Notes: generated by a model not told the origin, from the sequence alone. A DNA stretch of 64,000 nt from Polyodon spathula (GCF_017654505.1 NC_054535.1:81655603-81719602), one strand, 5' to 3'. Shown: positions 22,116 through 34,524, counted from the stretch's first letter. Program-made: numbers and translations.

Positions 22116-22185
22116 TGTGGCAAAGTGGTAAGTGATACGTGCAAGTGCAGTGTAGTAATCCAACAATGAAAAGATGAAAAAAGTG
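22116..22185 (-). repeat. Truncated 5' LTR of the Gmr1-like element
   Basis: About 70 bases matching the inner end of the 3' LTR (CAAAGTGGTA..., GTAGTAATCCAACAATGAAA). Beyond 22185 similarity to the 3' LTR stops, so roughly nine tenths of the 5' LTR is gone. On the - strand the LTR is followed by TGGCGTCAGAAAAGGG, a candidate primer-binding site. Confidence 0.7.
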
Positions 22186-25085
22186 CAGGCTTACTCTTTC
22201 CCCAGATGAGTCTTGCAGTATGTACAATAATATTGATTAACTTGAGCTATTATTTCATTTTCATTCATGACTCATATGCTTTTTGCCTGTTACAGTCACT
22301 ATTTTTGCGGGTAAAAATAAACTGACAAAGAGCTTAAACAGGCATCCATCACAATTGTCTTTTCAATGTTACTGGCAAGATTGTCGGCAGGAGTGAATTG
22401 TTTATTTCAAACAGGAAAACCAATGAACCAATCACATCTCAGTTTTTGCAATTTGACAATGCAAGAGAATCCAGGTGAGAAATCCAATGAGTGTAGGGGT
22501 GTTGGATTAAATTCCTTTACTTTATTTAAGGTGTTAATAGTTCATATGATTAAAAAGGACAATTGGAAAACAAACTGTTGCATAATTATTTTAGAAGATA
22601 GAAGAAGTTTGGGGATTTACAATGTTTATTTCTCAGGAAGTCTTCCTAAGGACCTGTATCCCAGCCAGGAAAATATTTCTGCCTGACCTTGTTTTTGTGT
22701 CAGCTTCACAATTTAACTCCAGTCACTTAATACTGTATATATGTGCTGTGTTTCCTGTTTAGATGTCTAGTGGGGCTTTTTGTGTGTCGTGTTACGTGGG
22801 CTAATTGTTTAGGTTTATTACTTTTGTCCATTTGTTCTAGTTTACTATAAAAAAACTAAGAATAACATAAGCGTTGTACAGCAGATTTAACGTGAAACTT
22901 ATGTGTTTTTTTTTTTTTTTTTTTTTTTTGTAGTGGACCCTGTAGTTAAAGAAAGCATATGTCAGGGTTTTGTAAAAATACACAGAATTTAGAACAGAGA
23001 GCCATTCCCTTACATGGGTCAAGGTCAAACCAGCTCTTTTGATTTTTTTCCATCTAAAATGTTTGGAACAGCATACCAGAGGGGGTCATTAATTAGGTTT
23101 AAACCCCCCAGGGACTTTATTTGCTTATTGCTGATTTAAAAGGTGGGTCCTACAGTGGGAGTCACAAGTTAACCAGTAATAACAAGAATCATGTAGGCAT
23201 GTTCTAATTTAAACTCTCCTATATTTTCATTTTTACCAAAACGATACTGTAATCTATAGAGCATGCCACCAATACCACTAAACCTAACAAGAACACCACG
23301 CTATTTGAAGAAACCTAAATGCCACACTAAACAACTTTTGCCAAACCCTAACTACCTATTGCAAAGCCACATGTATACTGCACATGTGCATTACAAAAGC
23401 AATTTTCTATATACTACTACAAAAATAAATCCAGTGCTTAAACTACATTTGTAAGAATTGGAGGTGATTTCCAATGAACAGTCGGAAGAGACTTTGAAGC
23501 AAAGTAAAACACATTTTCATTAACTTAGTTTCAGAGATATAGTGTTCTTCTTCAACATTCTTTTATCTTCCTAAACTCACTTACACTCTCCCAATACAGA
23601 TAACCGATAACTAGACAAAATACGTGGTCTATTACATAGATTTCTGAAACTTATTGATATTTCTGGAATGTTCAAAGAACAATAAATTACAATAGTTCCA
23701 AATTCACTACACCAGGTTGTGTACAATTATTTTTGTGTAGTTACCAACACAATTTCAAACTAAACTACTTTATTAAAAGTGTTTCACAGAATTTGTTACT
23801 GAGAGAGAGAGTGAAAAAGAAAGAGGGATTGTGGTTGATAATGCCAGCACAGACATCCAGATTTGATTATTTTACAAGAAAACAGTGCAGAATACAATAC
23901 CATGCACCACCACCGAGCTGCCAACAATGGTATCATTCAGGAGGGGGGTGCTCCTTCAACGGGGATGCGGCTTACACAAAAAGTGTGCAAAATCAAATTA
24001 AAAAACTTAACAAAACACTGATCCAAACAATGCTATAAAATAAAAGGTGGCTTAGTTTGGCTGTACGTTACTCCCCATAACAAAGGTTACCTGCACCAGG
24101 AACTCCATCCTAACTAAACTAAATATACTTTTATAAACTAAAATGAAACGTTTACCTTTAGTTGGAAAAGGCCAATTCAGCTTCTCAGCTTACAATAAAA
24201 GAACAAACAAAACAGTAATGGTAATAAGATGGAAAGTAAATCACCACTGGTGAATTAAAGAGCGACTGGATTCAGATCATGGGAGCGACTAGGATTTGTT
24301 CTCGACTCGAATTAAGGGTTTTATTTTAGGGCAGATATTGTATCTTGAGAAAGTCTCCGAAAACCAATTACAACTGCTGACCCATCCAGACAGGATACTC
24401 CTACTCTCTTAAGCACCATGGTTTTTTTTTTCCCACTTCCTGTTTTTGGTGCTACTGTAGTTACTAAACTGGGACTCAACACTACGGTCTCTCGGCTCTC
24501 AGGGATTATTCAATTAACTTTTTAGCTGGGAAACAATGCTTTGGTAAATAATAAGTTCATGTAATAAACAAAGAAAATATTTAATTGGATAAGATTAACC
24601 AAGCATTCATTAAGTGAATCAAGTGCTCCGTATTGACATGTTAATTTAATGATTTTGTTATTTCTCCACATCCTTTACTCAAGTCATTGGAGCACTCTTT
24701 TATAAATTGGGATTATTTATATTGTTGCCAGCTAGACTGGATTCTCCTACAGAGCTACGAGCCCAGTTTGGATGCTTTTGCTGTGCTAGGCCCTGTATTT
24801 TGGGTCCTAGTTTTCTGGGGGTTTGATGTAGAAAAAAACCCGTCAACTAGAGGCTGTGATGAGTCAAATCTGGTACTCGGTTCCTGTTAAAGCAAATCCA
24901 TTTTGATTCGTTTTTGTTTTTGTAAGAGAAACACATATTGCCTGTATAGTTCATGATTTTTTTATGCACTCTTCCTTGTCTTATGTGTAACATTGGCAGA
25001 CACTCATTAATCCTGCCCAGATTCTATTGAACCACTGCTGGTTCCATAGAATACATTATATTTGGAGTTGGTTGGTCACACACCT
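22186..25085. other. Unassigned intergenic DNA
   Basis: No gene recognised in about 2.9 kb. A poly-T run lies at 22906-22929. Frames at 22366-22686, 23263-23454, 23733-24038 and 24687-24890 are without motif support. Confidence 0.5.
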
Positions 25086-25341
25086 GACTAGACTTTGGTG
25101 CTCCCAGGGTTTCAGAGGTGGGATCTGGCTTAGACTGTTTCAACTCACCGCTCTGCGGCTACTCATACAGACCAGGCGCTGAGTGAGATTGGGGGCGAAG
25201 ATTTGTTGGGCTGGGCTTTGTCCTGCAGACATCTGCTCTCGAGTTCCTGGGTGTAAAAAGACACCGATTGGCTCATGGGATCGGAGGACGCCCACTGAGC
25301 CTCAGGTCCCTGAACTGTGTGGGGAATCACCGTGGTGAAGG

Positions 25342-25376
<35 letters not shown>

Positions 25377-25400
25377 TAATAATAATAATAATAATAATTG
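25086..25400 (+). repeat. SINE-like repeat with an (AAT)n tail
   Basis: A GC-richer block of about 260 bases ends directly in an (AAT)n array (about 25347-25398), the layout of a retroposon with a simple-repeat 3' tail. A CTCTCGAGTTCC sequence near 25235 is weakly like an RNA polymerase III B box. I do not recognise the family. The asparagine, isoleucine and tyrosine runs in reading frames here come only from the array. Confidence 0.4.
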
Positions 25401-25661
25401 GGCATTCCAAATTGGAGAAATTCAGGGATAAAAATAATTGGATATTCTAAATTATTATTGTTATTTTTTTTTTAAAATAAATAAATAAAATATTGTCACC
25501 TCCTACTTCTTAATCAATTTACAAACCCATTGAGCTACTTATTATAATACAGATCTAGATTCAAATAAAAATATGCATATGTATAAACCTATGCTCCTAT
25601 TTCCTACATCTGATTATTACATTACATGTCCATCCATAATACAGATTTACAAGTATATATA

Positions 25662-27303
25662 CAGTGGCTTCCGAAAGTATTGACCCCCCTTGGCATTTTT
25701 CCTATTTTATTGCCTTACAACCTGGAATTAAAATGGATTTTTTGGGGGGTTTGTATCATTTGATTTACACAACATGCCTACCACTTTGAAGATGCAAAAT
25801 ATTTTTTATTGTGAAACAAACAAGAAATAAGACAAAAAAACAGAAAACTTGAGCGTGCATAAGTATTCACCCCCCCAAAGTCAATACTTTGTAGAGCCAC
25901 CTTTTGCAGCAATTACAGCTGCAAGTCTCTTGGGGTATGTATCTATAAGCTTGGCACATCTAGCCACTAGGATTTTTGTCCATTCTTCAAGGCAAAACTG
26001 CTCCAGCTCCTTCAAGTTGGATGGGTTCCGCTGGTGTACAGCAATCTTTAAGTCATACCACAGATTCTCAATTGGATTGAGGTCTGGGCTTTGACTAGGC
26101 CATTCCAAGATATTTAAATGTTTCCCCTGAAAACATTCGAGTGTTGCTGTAGCAGTATGCTTAGGGTCATTGTCCGGCTGGAAGGTGAACCTCCGTCCCA
26201 GTCTCAAATCTCTGGAAGACTGAAATAGGTTTCCCTCAAGAATTTCCCTGTATTTAGCGCCATACATCATTCCTTCAATTCTGACCAGTTTCCCAGTCCC
26301 TGCCGATGAAAAACATCCCCACAGCATGATGCTGCCACCACCATGCTTCACTGTGGGGATGGTGTTCTCGGGGTGATGAGAGGTGTTGGGTTTGCGCCAG
26401 ACATAACGTTTTCCTTGATGGCCAAAAAGCTCAATTTTAGTCTCATCTGACCAGAGTACCTTCTTCCATATGTTTGGGGAGTCTCCCACATGCCTTTTGG
26501 CGAACACCAAACGTGTTTGCTTATTTTTTTCTTTAAGCAATGGCCACTCTTCCATAAAGCCCAGCTCTGTGGAGTGTACGGCTTAAAGCGGTCCTATGGA
26601 CAGATACTCCAATCTCCGCTGTGGAGCTTTGCAGCTTCTTCAGGGTTATCTTTGGTCTCTTTGTTGCCTCTCTGATTAATGCCCTCCTTGCCTGGTTCGT
26701 GAGTTTTGGTGGGCAGCCCTCTCTTGCCAGGTTTGTTGTGGTGCCATATTCTTTCCATTTTTTAATAATGGCTTTAATGGTGCTCCGTGGGATGTTCAAA
26801 GTTTCGGATATTTTTTTATAACCCAACCCTGATCTGTACTTCTCCAAAACATTGTCCCTGACCTGTTTGGAGAGGTCCTTGGTCTTCATGGTGCTGCTTG
26901 CTTGGTGGTGCCCCTTGCTTAGTGGTGTTGCAGACTCTGGGGCCTTTCAGAACAGGTGTATATATACTGAGATCATGTGACAGATCATGTGACACTTAGA
27001 TTGCACACAGGTGGACTTTATTTAAATAATTATGTGACTTCTGAAGATAATTGGTTGCACCAGATCTTATTTAGAGGCTTAATAGCAAAGGGGGTGAATA
27101 CATATGCACGCAACACTTTTCCGTTATTTATTTTTTAGAATTTTTTGAAACAAGTTATTTTTTTCATTTCACTTCACCAATTTGGACTATTTTGTGTATG
27201 TCCATTACATGAAATCCAAATAAAAATCAATTTTAATTCCAGGTTGTAAGGCAACAAAATAGGAAAAATGCCAAGGGGGGGTCAATACTTTCACAAGCCA
27301 CTG
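25662..27303 (-). mobile_element. Tc1/mariner transposon, copy 2, nearly full length
   Basis: TA dinucleotides at 25660-25661 and 27304-27305 flank ends that match copy 1, in opposite orientation. Length is 1642 bases against 1654 for copy 1; most of the difference is an 11-bp deletion in the transposase. The two copies look very similar throughout by eye. Confidence 0.95.
25881..26889 (-). pseudogene. Tc1 transposase with an 11-bp deletion
   Basis: Same protein as at 8846-9865. The N-terminal DNA-binding half reads from the ATG at 26889 to about 26542. An 11-bp deletion at about 26541-26545, between short GCC repeats, then shifts the frame, and a stop follows at codon 119. The second half (KEKNKQTRLVFAKRH onward to KGGSTKY) is fully open in the new frame. 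It keeps [20 protein letters not shown] and [11 protein letters not shown], the DD34E triad. The position of the nonsense codon in copy 1 is a sense Glu codon here. Inactive through one lesion, different from that of copy 1. Confidence 0.95.
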
Positions 27304-27421
27304 TAAATAAGGCTCTGTGAAAATCGCAGAAATTTTCTTTTAAATTGACGACAATGTCACGTGTAAAGTATCATATAAAGTATTTTGCAGAATGTGCACG
27401 GAACTATTTTATAAATGATGT

Positions 27422-27991
27422 TGTAACAGGACGAGCAGCCCTGTACAGTGTTTATTTGAGAACTGGGTCTCCCCCTCCTCCCCTGTGTTATTTGTGTTTG
27501 TTTATTTATTATTTGCTGTAAAAATGACAGCAAGAGCTGTGTTATTGTTTTGACAGCGTGGCCATATGTGTTGTTTTTGTATTTGTTGCAGCATGGATGG
27601 GAAGTCCATCCACATTAATTAAAAAAACCTTGTGCAGAAGGTGGCCATCACGTGAATTAATTAAGTGATTAATTTGTTGCTAATCGGGAGATGGTCACCC
27701 CTCAGAGTGGGGTGTTCAAGAGGCGGAACGAGAGTGAGGAGAGATAAATTTAAAAACTGAAAAAAACATATAGGAACAGTGAAGACGATCACCCAGCCTG
27801 GCCTATTTGTGTTTGTGATTTATTTTTGTTGATACCTTTTATTTTTGTGTTGTGTTTTTTGTGTTTAAATATTTTATTTATTTTTGTCTTTAAATAAATG
27901 GCACGCACCGCGTCCTTTGAACTGCAGTTACTTGTTTGTTTTCTGTTCCTTTATCTGGCCTGACGTCACCGCTAAACCATTGCCTGTCATA
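27422..27991 (+). repeat. Solo LTR with a 5-bp target duplication
   Basis: GATGT occurs on both sides (27417-27421 and 27992-27996). The ends are a short inverted repeat: TGTAACAGG at the left and CCTGTCATA at the right, one base from the usual CA ending. An AATAAA lies at about 27894 and is followed by the GGCCTGACGTCACC block, which is shared with the right ends of the LTRs at 47828-48365 and (inverted) 43094-43500. No internal retroelement sequence, so it is a solo LTR on the + strand. Confidence 0.82.
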
Positions 27992-28189
27992 GATGTCTAT
28001 GTACAGATTATTATAATTTTTTAACCATCAAATATAGAGATAAATGCACTGACATTGTCAAAATCAACGTCAAAGTTATTCATACACATTACAAAAGCTT
28101 GTGAAACAGTGTAGTAATTAACAGCCGGTAGGTAAAGAATATCTGCAAGGACAGCTTTCAGTTCTAGTACGTCAAATGCATGTCTCACC

Positions 28190-28660
28190 ATTTAGGTCTT
28201 GCAAAACAAATAAAGTGTGTAACCCATATTGATCTTGGGCATCAGTCGACTCATCAGTGACCACTGACAAGCAACCAGACTGTTTTACCAATTCCATAAT
28301 CTCCTGCTTGTGATACTCGGCAACTTTAGATAAGTATTCATGCCTCAGCTAGGCTGATGAAGGAATCAATCCACCATTTATTAAACTCAGTCTGAAAAAT
28401 TTGCGTAACTTTTGGTTGTCCAAGTTTTCAAGAGGGATATTTGCGCAAACAAACGCCTCTGTCAGGTCAAAAATGAATGTTTTTTCGTGCTTCACGGTTC
28501 TTAGTGGACTTTTGTATCATGAAAGTCACTGTTTTTTGTTTCTTTGCAAGTAAAGGTGTTGCATTGATGCTCCAGATTTCTGCTTTTCTCTTTCAGTGAA
28601 TACTTGAGTCTAAATGCCTGTCAACAGCAGATTCTCGGTAGTGATTGATCTACAGTAATG
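28190..28660 (-). pseudogene. CGGBP1-like hAT transposase fragment
   Basis: Reverse-complement reading stays in one frame for about 100 codons from about 28500: KTFIFDLTEAFVCANIPLEN, then LRKFFRLSLINGGLIPSS, a TAG, LRHEYLSKVAEYHKQEIM, and CLSVVTDESTDAQDQYGLHT. The TDESTD block is the first catalytic-Asp region of hAT transposases. The FxLTEAFVxANIPLEN(L/V)DN(Q/P)KLR region is the one shared with the domesticated gene CGGBP1 and its parent transposons. Lower-quality sequence extends toward about 28005. One in-frame stop is certain and the C-terminal RNase H-like half is missing, so it is a relic. Confidence 0.7.
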
Positions 28661-28727
28661 TTGCAGGATGTACAGAAGAGCTTACCTCCATCGCTGTGTA
28701 AAACTCCTGCTGGATACTGCTTTAGAA

Positions 28728-28900
28728 TATAAGAACATAAGACAGTTTACAAATGAGAGAGGCTATTTGGCCCAACTTGCTCGTTTGGATGTTAGTAGCT
28801 TATTGATCCCAGAATCTCATCAAGCGGCTTCTTTCAAGGCTCCTAGTGTGTCAGCTTCAACATTGTCATTTCTTGTGTCTGCTTCAACTGTTTTTAAGGA
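28728..28900 (-). mobile_element. CR1-like LINE, 3' end
   Basis: Same family as 13488-13765: the inverted ATAAGAACATAAGA tip at the low-coordinate side, the GGCCCAACTTGCTCGTTTGG block and the AATCTCATCAAGCGGCTTCT block that encodes the ORF2 C-terminus on the - strand. Only the last 170 bases or so remain. The + strand frame at 28668-28916 that spans it is a chance reading. Confidence 0.7.
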
Positions 28901-31340
28901 CACAAACCAGCCTTAGCCAGGGTTTTGTTACACGCATCAAACATGAAAGGGAAATGCCATGGTCTGAACTAGTTTTGGCATTGCTATCAAAACTCCATTG
29001 AGAGACTTTTGCCTAAATCTTACAATGTATGAACTAGGGTTCATGTTTATATCAAATTGTACGTGAAGTTACTTATACATTAAATAGACTGTCTCCGTAC
29101 ACAGTCTTGCTATGATACTGAGAGTCTAAGGAGCTACAGTGGCAGGAAGATGTCAGAAACACTGCCGCAAAACAACAACTGTACAACAGAACAACCAAAT
29201 AGACTGCCCTGATACAACATTTAAACACGCTTCCAACATGTTGTATTTATATTACCTTGTATTCTTCCAACTAAAACTGAAGCCCACCCTGACACTCTCA
29301 CAAAGGGCTGGGAGTTGGCAACAAGTTAGGTGACAATTTGTGTCATTTCAGAATACCCAGCAGGCAGTAATCGGTACCTGTTGTAGAATGGAAATGTCAA
29401 ATAAGAAGAAATTGTTTTGGTAATGTTATACCAGTTTGCTGGAGGTGACTTTGGCATAGGTAGTTCCTAAGGTAAATTAGGTTTAAAAGGATTGGAGAGA
29501 TAAGGCATGTTCAGAAATATATAGGAAGGAAAATATGGTAAAGAATTAACCACAGTAACCTTGTAAAATAGATTAGATAATGGTTGGTTATACTTGAATG
29601 GAGTAACATCTGAATAATTAATTTATATTGATAATTAGTAAGATAACAAAAACAGACTGCAATCACATATGTACTGAGTCTACTATAGTATAAATACCAG
29701 ACCTAAATACATACACAAACAGAGAAGCTCCTTCCAGGATTCACCACAGACTACTGATGAATCAGTCTGAGGCTGTCTCCAGAGGTGTGAAGGAAATTCA
29801 TGGTTAAATTCAATTTCATATAAGCATTTCCCAGTTATTTAATTCAGACTGCTGTTTGTGTGACATGCTGTGGTGACTGGGTTGTTAACACCGATTCCAG
29901 AACATTCTTAACCAGATCTACTTCAAAGCTTATTGATTAGACCAAGGCACAGGCCAAATGTAGTGTTAACTCTTTGAAGCTCACCTTCCAAAACTCTATC
30001 TGATTGTCTGATAGTAAGGTGTCATAAAATGTTTTAAGAATCATTTTTATTTACATAACCTGTAGACACAAGTTTAATAGCTATTTAAAGTAAGTTTTCC
30101 AATAAACCGGAAGGGTTCATTGTGTTTTAAGTGAATATTATAAACTAATAATTATTTTTTAATATTATCCATTGATTGTATTATGAGGTGTTTTATATGT
30201 GTGTAATCATAATTTTGTATAGAGAATGAAACTGAAATATATATTCTTCTCTAATGAATGTAACTAAAGTTATATTGAATAAGCAGTTTAAGTGATAAAT
30301 GTAAAATCCTTTGATAACAAAATAGGTGGATACATTCCATTTCTAACACACCCTTTTTGTGTGACACACAACTGTCTATCAAATACTGTGAACCAATGGA
30401 AGGACCAACAAGGACTTGTTTACAGTACAAGGGAATGCCTAGACATTGTGTTATTTAAACTCAAAACAAGGATTTTCGCCCTCTGGATTAGCTTTTTCTC
30501 TTTTCAATCTCATCGCTCTCAGCTCTCAAAGCTGTCCAGGAGAAAATATTTTCCCTGCATGTGATAAGTTTCAAAATGTACAAATAAGTACCCATCCTAT
30601 TGTGCACTGTCCTGAAGCATTGAGAAAGGTCATAGTATTACAGCTACAATTGTACACCAGTTACTAGATTAGGTTGCCCATTACAGCACATAGAAATTAT
30701 GGAAATGTTTGTATATAATTAAATTAACATTTCTCACAATATGATTAAAACATTTGTGTCACTTTTCAGCAATTCACATTTCCTAAAGAGGTTTCATTTC
30801 CTATAAATATGCTTCTAATACCACACTTCTGAGAAACTAATGGTAATTTTGCTCAGGGCTGTAATTATGAAATGCTGGGAAAGAAAAGTTGCGTTTTTGT
30901 CATGATGTAGGCAGTAATGATCTCTTAAAGGCACTGGATGCAAAAAAAAAAAACTGCATTCCTGAAATGGAGTTAATACGAGTACAATCAGGCAGGGGTG
31001 ACCCTTGAGAATTGCTTTGGCTTAGGCAGAGATCCAAGGGAAACAGGAATTGGTACATGTTGCATGTAGAGCTGCCCTATCATTATAACCTCTAAAAAGA
31101 ACACTAGCTCAAATATTTTCTTAACTCCTGGTAAACCCCTGAACCAACCCCCCAAAGCAATGCAGACAACTCTGAAAGAAGCTGCAGGAGCTCCCAGCAC
31201 TTTTTGACTTCCTTTTGGAGGAAGTAATCGAGAAAGTCAAAAAAGATGAATTGCTGCGACAGCACGGTTCTAGAAACAGATTTGAACTGCACCTGTGGTG
31301 ACCTGATATGAAAGAAGTATGCTTCTAATGGGTAATACAG
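28901..31340. other. Unassigned DNA, possibly with an LTR-like segment
   Basis: No protein recognised. Between about 29385 and 29910 a TATAAATACC box (near 29690) and a downstream AAACAGAGAAGCTCC stretch recall an LTR promoter. I could not find matching ends or a polyadenylation signal, so I do not call it. Confidence 0.4.
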
Positions 31341-31620
31341 TAGTATGCAAATTTACTAGAACACCAAGATTTGTCATTTATTGAGCTTTGTACACACAAA
31401 AAAATATTAATTTACTACAGAAATTAGTTTTGTATTTTTGCAATTAAACTAATTAAACTAATTCAAAACTAAAAACACAGCTATGTTTGAAAGTGTCTTT
31501 AATGCTAATATTTGGTATGGCCAAGTTTGGCATCAATAACCATTGTCATCATTTTGGCATTTGTGTCTGTGTACTTTCTCAAAATATCTGGTGTAATTTG
31601 ATACATTTTTTTCTTGGAGT
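31341..31620. mobile_element. Tc1-like terminal relic of a second family
   Basis: CAGTAGTATGCAAATTTAC followed by the TTAATGCTAATATTTGGTATGGCCAAGTTTGGCATCAATAACC-type sequence resembles the end and antisense 3' part of Tc1 transposons of fish genomes. It is a different family from the two long copies here. No opposite end found. Confidence 0.4.
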
Positions 31621-34478
31621 TGTAAGTCTTGTCTCGTATGACAAGGAGAAAACAATGCAACAATCAAATAATGTGCAGCTTGATTTTTTTCATTTTTCAT
31701 TTTTTTCCTTCCATATTAATGCAAGCATTGCCAAAATGAGAAAAACAGAAGTCAAGTACACAAACATTTCAGCTAAGTGAATAGTTTTTTTTTTTTTTTT
31801 TCCTGTGAATCAATTAGATGTTTGAACTGATCAAAACAACGATAGATCTAAATACCTCCAATGTCTTTAATTGGAAAATTGCATATTTAGCCTTAGTGTA
31901 TTTTTCTCTGTACCGGCTCCTCTTTGTTTGACAGACGAGAGTTATATATAAGGTTTCCAGTTTTCAGTTTTTATTTTCCCTCTCTCCCTCCCTTTAAACA
32001 TTAATTAATAGTTGTTAAGCCTTAACTGAACACCAGATTGCTTAAACTAACAACGCACTACTAAAAACTAACACAGTAGAAATTAATAAACTGAAACTGG
32101 CAATTAGAGCCAGAACGAAATGCAGGTTCAAATAGAATCAGGTGAGATCAATGCACGTCGTTTGTTAACTCAGTCAAGATATGAAGGTGAAAAGAAACAA
32201 CTTCTTTTGGTAATTAGTGTTTGATTAAGAAAGCGAATCGGCTCAAATTATGTTTAAAAGGACAGTACGTGATCAATGATAAAACCCGAAAACCAGAAGC
32301 CCTGGTTATATAGTTTGCAAATGTTGAACAGTATGTGGAAAAAACATACTTTTATGTTACAAAAAACAACTGTCAGTACATAACATGCAGAATAAAAAAA
32401 AACATTTCCTGTTTCATGAATTGAATGACAAAAGTGTTCTCTAACGATATATTTTAGGATGCGACATCTATGACTTTTAAGAAAATTACTAGATTTTTCC
32501 ACAACCCAAACAGCGAAACACCAAAAAAAAAACTAGCGCTTGTTGCTCCTGTTCGTCAGATAAGTCGGACTGCCACTGGTATTGTTCAACAACATTAAGG
32601 CACAAAATCAACAAGCAGATGAGAAATCGAAGCATATGTGAAAGCAATCAACAAGCAGATGAGAAATTGAAGCATATGTGAAAGCTACTTTAAATCAAGG
32701 TCAGTACATTAGATCTAGAAACACAAACGGTATCCCTCTTCCTAAATTATAAGATCTGGTACCTTTTTATTTACAAATGAACCCTTGTCTGTAACAATAG
32801 GGGAAACATCGGGTAGAGTCACGTTTTAATGATTAATACAACTATACTGTTTAGATTTGCCACTGTTTACATCAATTGAACATATTTGTGCATGTCTGTG
32901 AAACCAGTATCTCTTTGCAAGGAACTGCTTGATAGGAACATCATTGTTCCTAACACAATGTAAGAGGAAGCGACTGAGGATCCAACCCTGGCCTCCAGCT
33001 TCAGAGATCACTGTGCCAAAAGAGTCAACTATGTTTGTTGGATATCTGGAAGACCATAACAGTATGACTTGTTGGGGAATTCATGTGATGGTTATTGCAC
33101 TCCAAGGAGCTGTCTTGACTTATGCAAAACCCTCCTGTTAAAAGATGCACTACATTGGAAAGTAAACACATTTTTAACTTACAAAATTAAACATATAGTA
33201 TTTACAGATAACATAAAGGTTTGTTATAATATAGTAACCATAGTAAATATGGCTGTTTAAAACTACATTCTAGTACTATCAGCAAAGAACTGCAGTACAA
33301 CAATACAATTGCATGCATTTTAAAACTAATTGTTGCTGTATTATTTATAGACTATTGCAGGGACATTGCTATTTCTAAGTGTTGTTTGGCAGTGTTGTTT
33401 GCAAGATCACAAATCTAAGAATAGAATAGAATATTTTAAAATAGATTTTTTTAATAAGATGTGAGTGATCACATGTGATTGCTGGAGTGGAAAGTGGAAA
33501 TGCAAAAGGTTTAGTTATAAAAGTCCAAAAGTCATTGTTATTGGTGTCAGTTGCTACTTATTAACTCTATATGTAAGATCCAAAGATAATAAGTAAGGTA
33601 CATTAAACAAAAGAAAGAAAAAACAGTGAATAACACTAACAAGGTATCAAAGCAATTGATTGGGCATTCTATTTTGTAACATTGTTAAAATCTATTATGA
33701 AGCATTCAGACAAAGAGCCATGTATATGCACTCCAAAGACTATTTACTTTCAAAGTTTTATCATGTTTTGGCTTTGGATTAAATATGACTCACTGAAGGG
33801 TTAAATACAACGTAACTGTTTGTTTGATGTATTGATGTAAGTATTATGTTTTGCTATCTTAAAATCAGTAAACACATTACAGTACTGTAGGACATATACC
33901 CATGCCATTAGAACGCAATACACATCTCAATACTATTCAGTGAGTTTCTACAGAGGAAACAATCAATCAGTCATAACAGCAACACACAAAAAGCTGGATT
34001 TGCTTGCACTGTTTACTGCCAAGTTTCCCATATCATTAGCATACATTGATTTTTCACCTAACAAAAATATGTTATGCATACTTAGTTTTTGGTTCCAACT
34101 ACAACCATATAAACCACCAGTAAATAACTAGTATTTATGTCTGAAGACATCATTTACAGGATGTTTGTTTAAATCCAGGACGGAATTAGAGGCAACGTGT
34201 CCAATCTCTTTCACCCAGAGCTTGACTGTGGATTTCTACTGGGACAGATTTAAACAGGTTTCCAAAGCAAACTCATGCTACATCACATTACACCTGAACA
34301 GGAAATATTATATTCTCAACCTTCTATATGTTTTGGCACTGAAAATAGAGACACCAATTTATTTACAAAAACATACACTGTCATTTGTGTGTATAACAAT
34401 TACTTTCAACTAATTCTGTCTCCCCTTGTTGCACTACGCTTTATTTTTTATATAAAATTCACTTTGTATAACCTGTGT

Positions 34479-34480
<2 letters not shown>
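31621..34480. other. Unassigned intergenic DNA
   Basis: AT-rich with one short tandem duplication (annotated separately). No gene seen. Confidence 0.5.
32606..32685. repeat. 40-bp tandem duplication
   Basis: AATCAACAAGCAGATGAGAA and its following 20 bases occur twice head to tail (32606-32645, 32646-32685) with a single C/T difference. A recent local duplication. Confidence 0.95.

Positions 34481-34520
<40 letters not shown>
34481..34520. repeat. (GT)n microsatellite
   Basis: About 20 GT units. It gives a spurious Cys-Val frame. Confidence 0.95.

Positions 34521-34524
<4 letters not shown>

Larger units (their letters stand above)
16812..22185 (-). mobile_element. Gmr1-like Gypsy (Ty3) retrotransposon, decayed
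   Basis: On the - strand the order is: 5' LTR remnant (22185-22116), SCAN-like gag (about 22115-21550), protease (21190-20830), integrase (20090-18883), reverse transcriptase (18761-18353), RNase H (18050-17823) and 3' LTR (17564-16812). Integrase lies before reverse transcriptase, the reverse of ordinary Gypsy elements; this order is known for the Gmr1-like group of deuterostomes. All domains carry stops, frameshifts or lost catalytic residues. Another LTR has inserted between protease and integrase at 20347-20785. The direct match of AGTGTAGTAATCCAACAATG at both ends (near 16840 and 22152) fixes the LTR pair. Confidence 0.9.

Noticed and set aside
29385..29910. Solo LTR
   Set aside because: TATA-like box only; no paired ends, target duplication or polyadenylation signal found.
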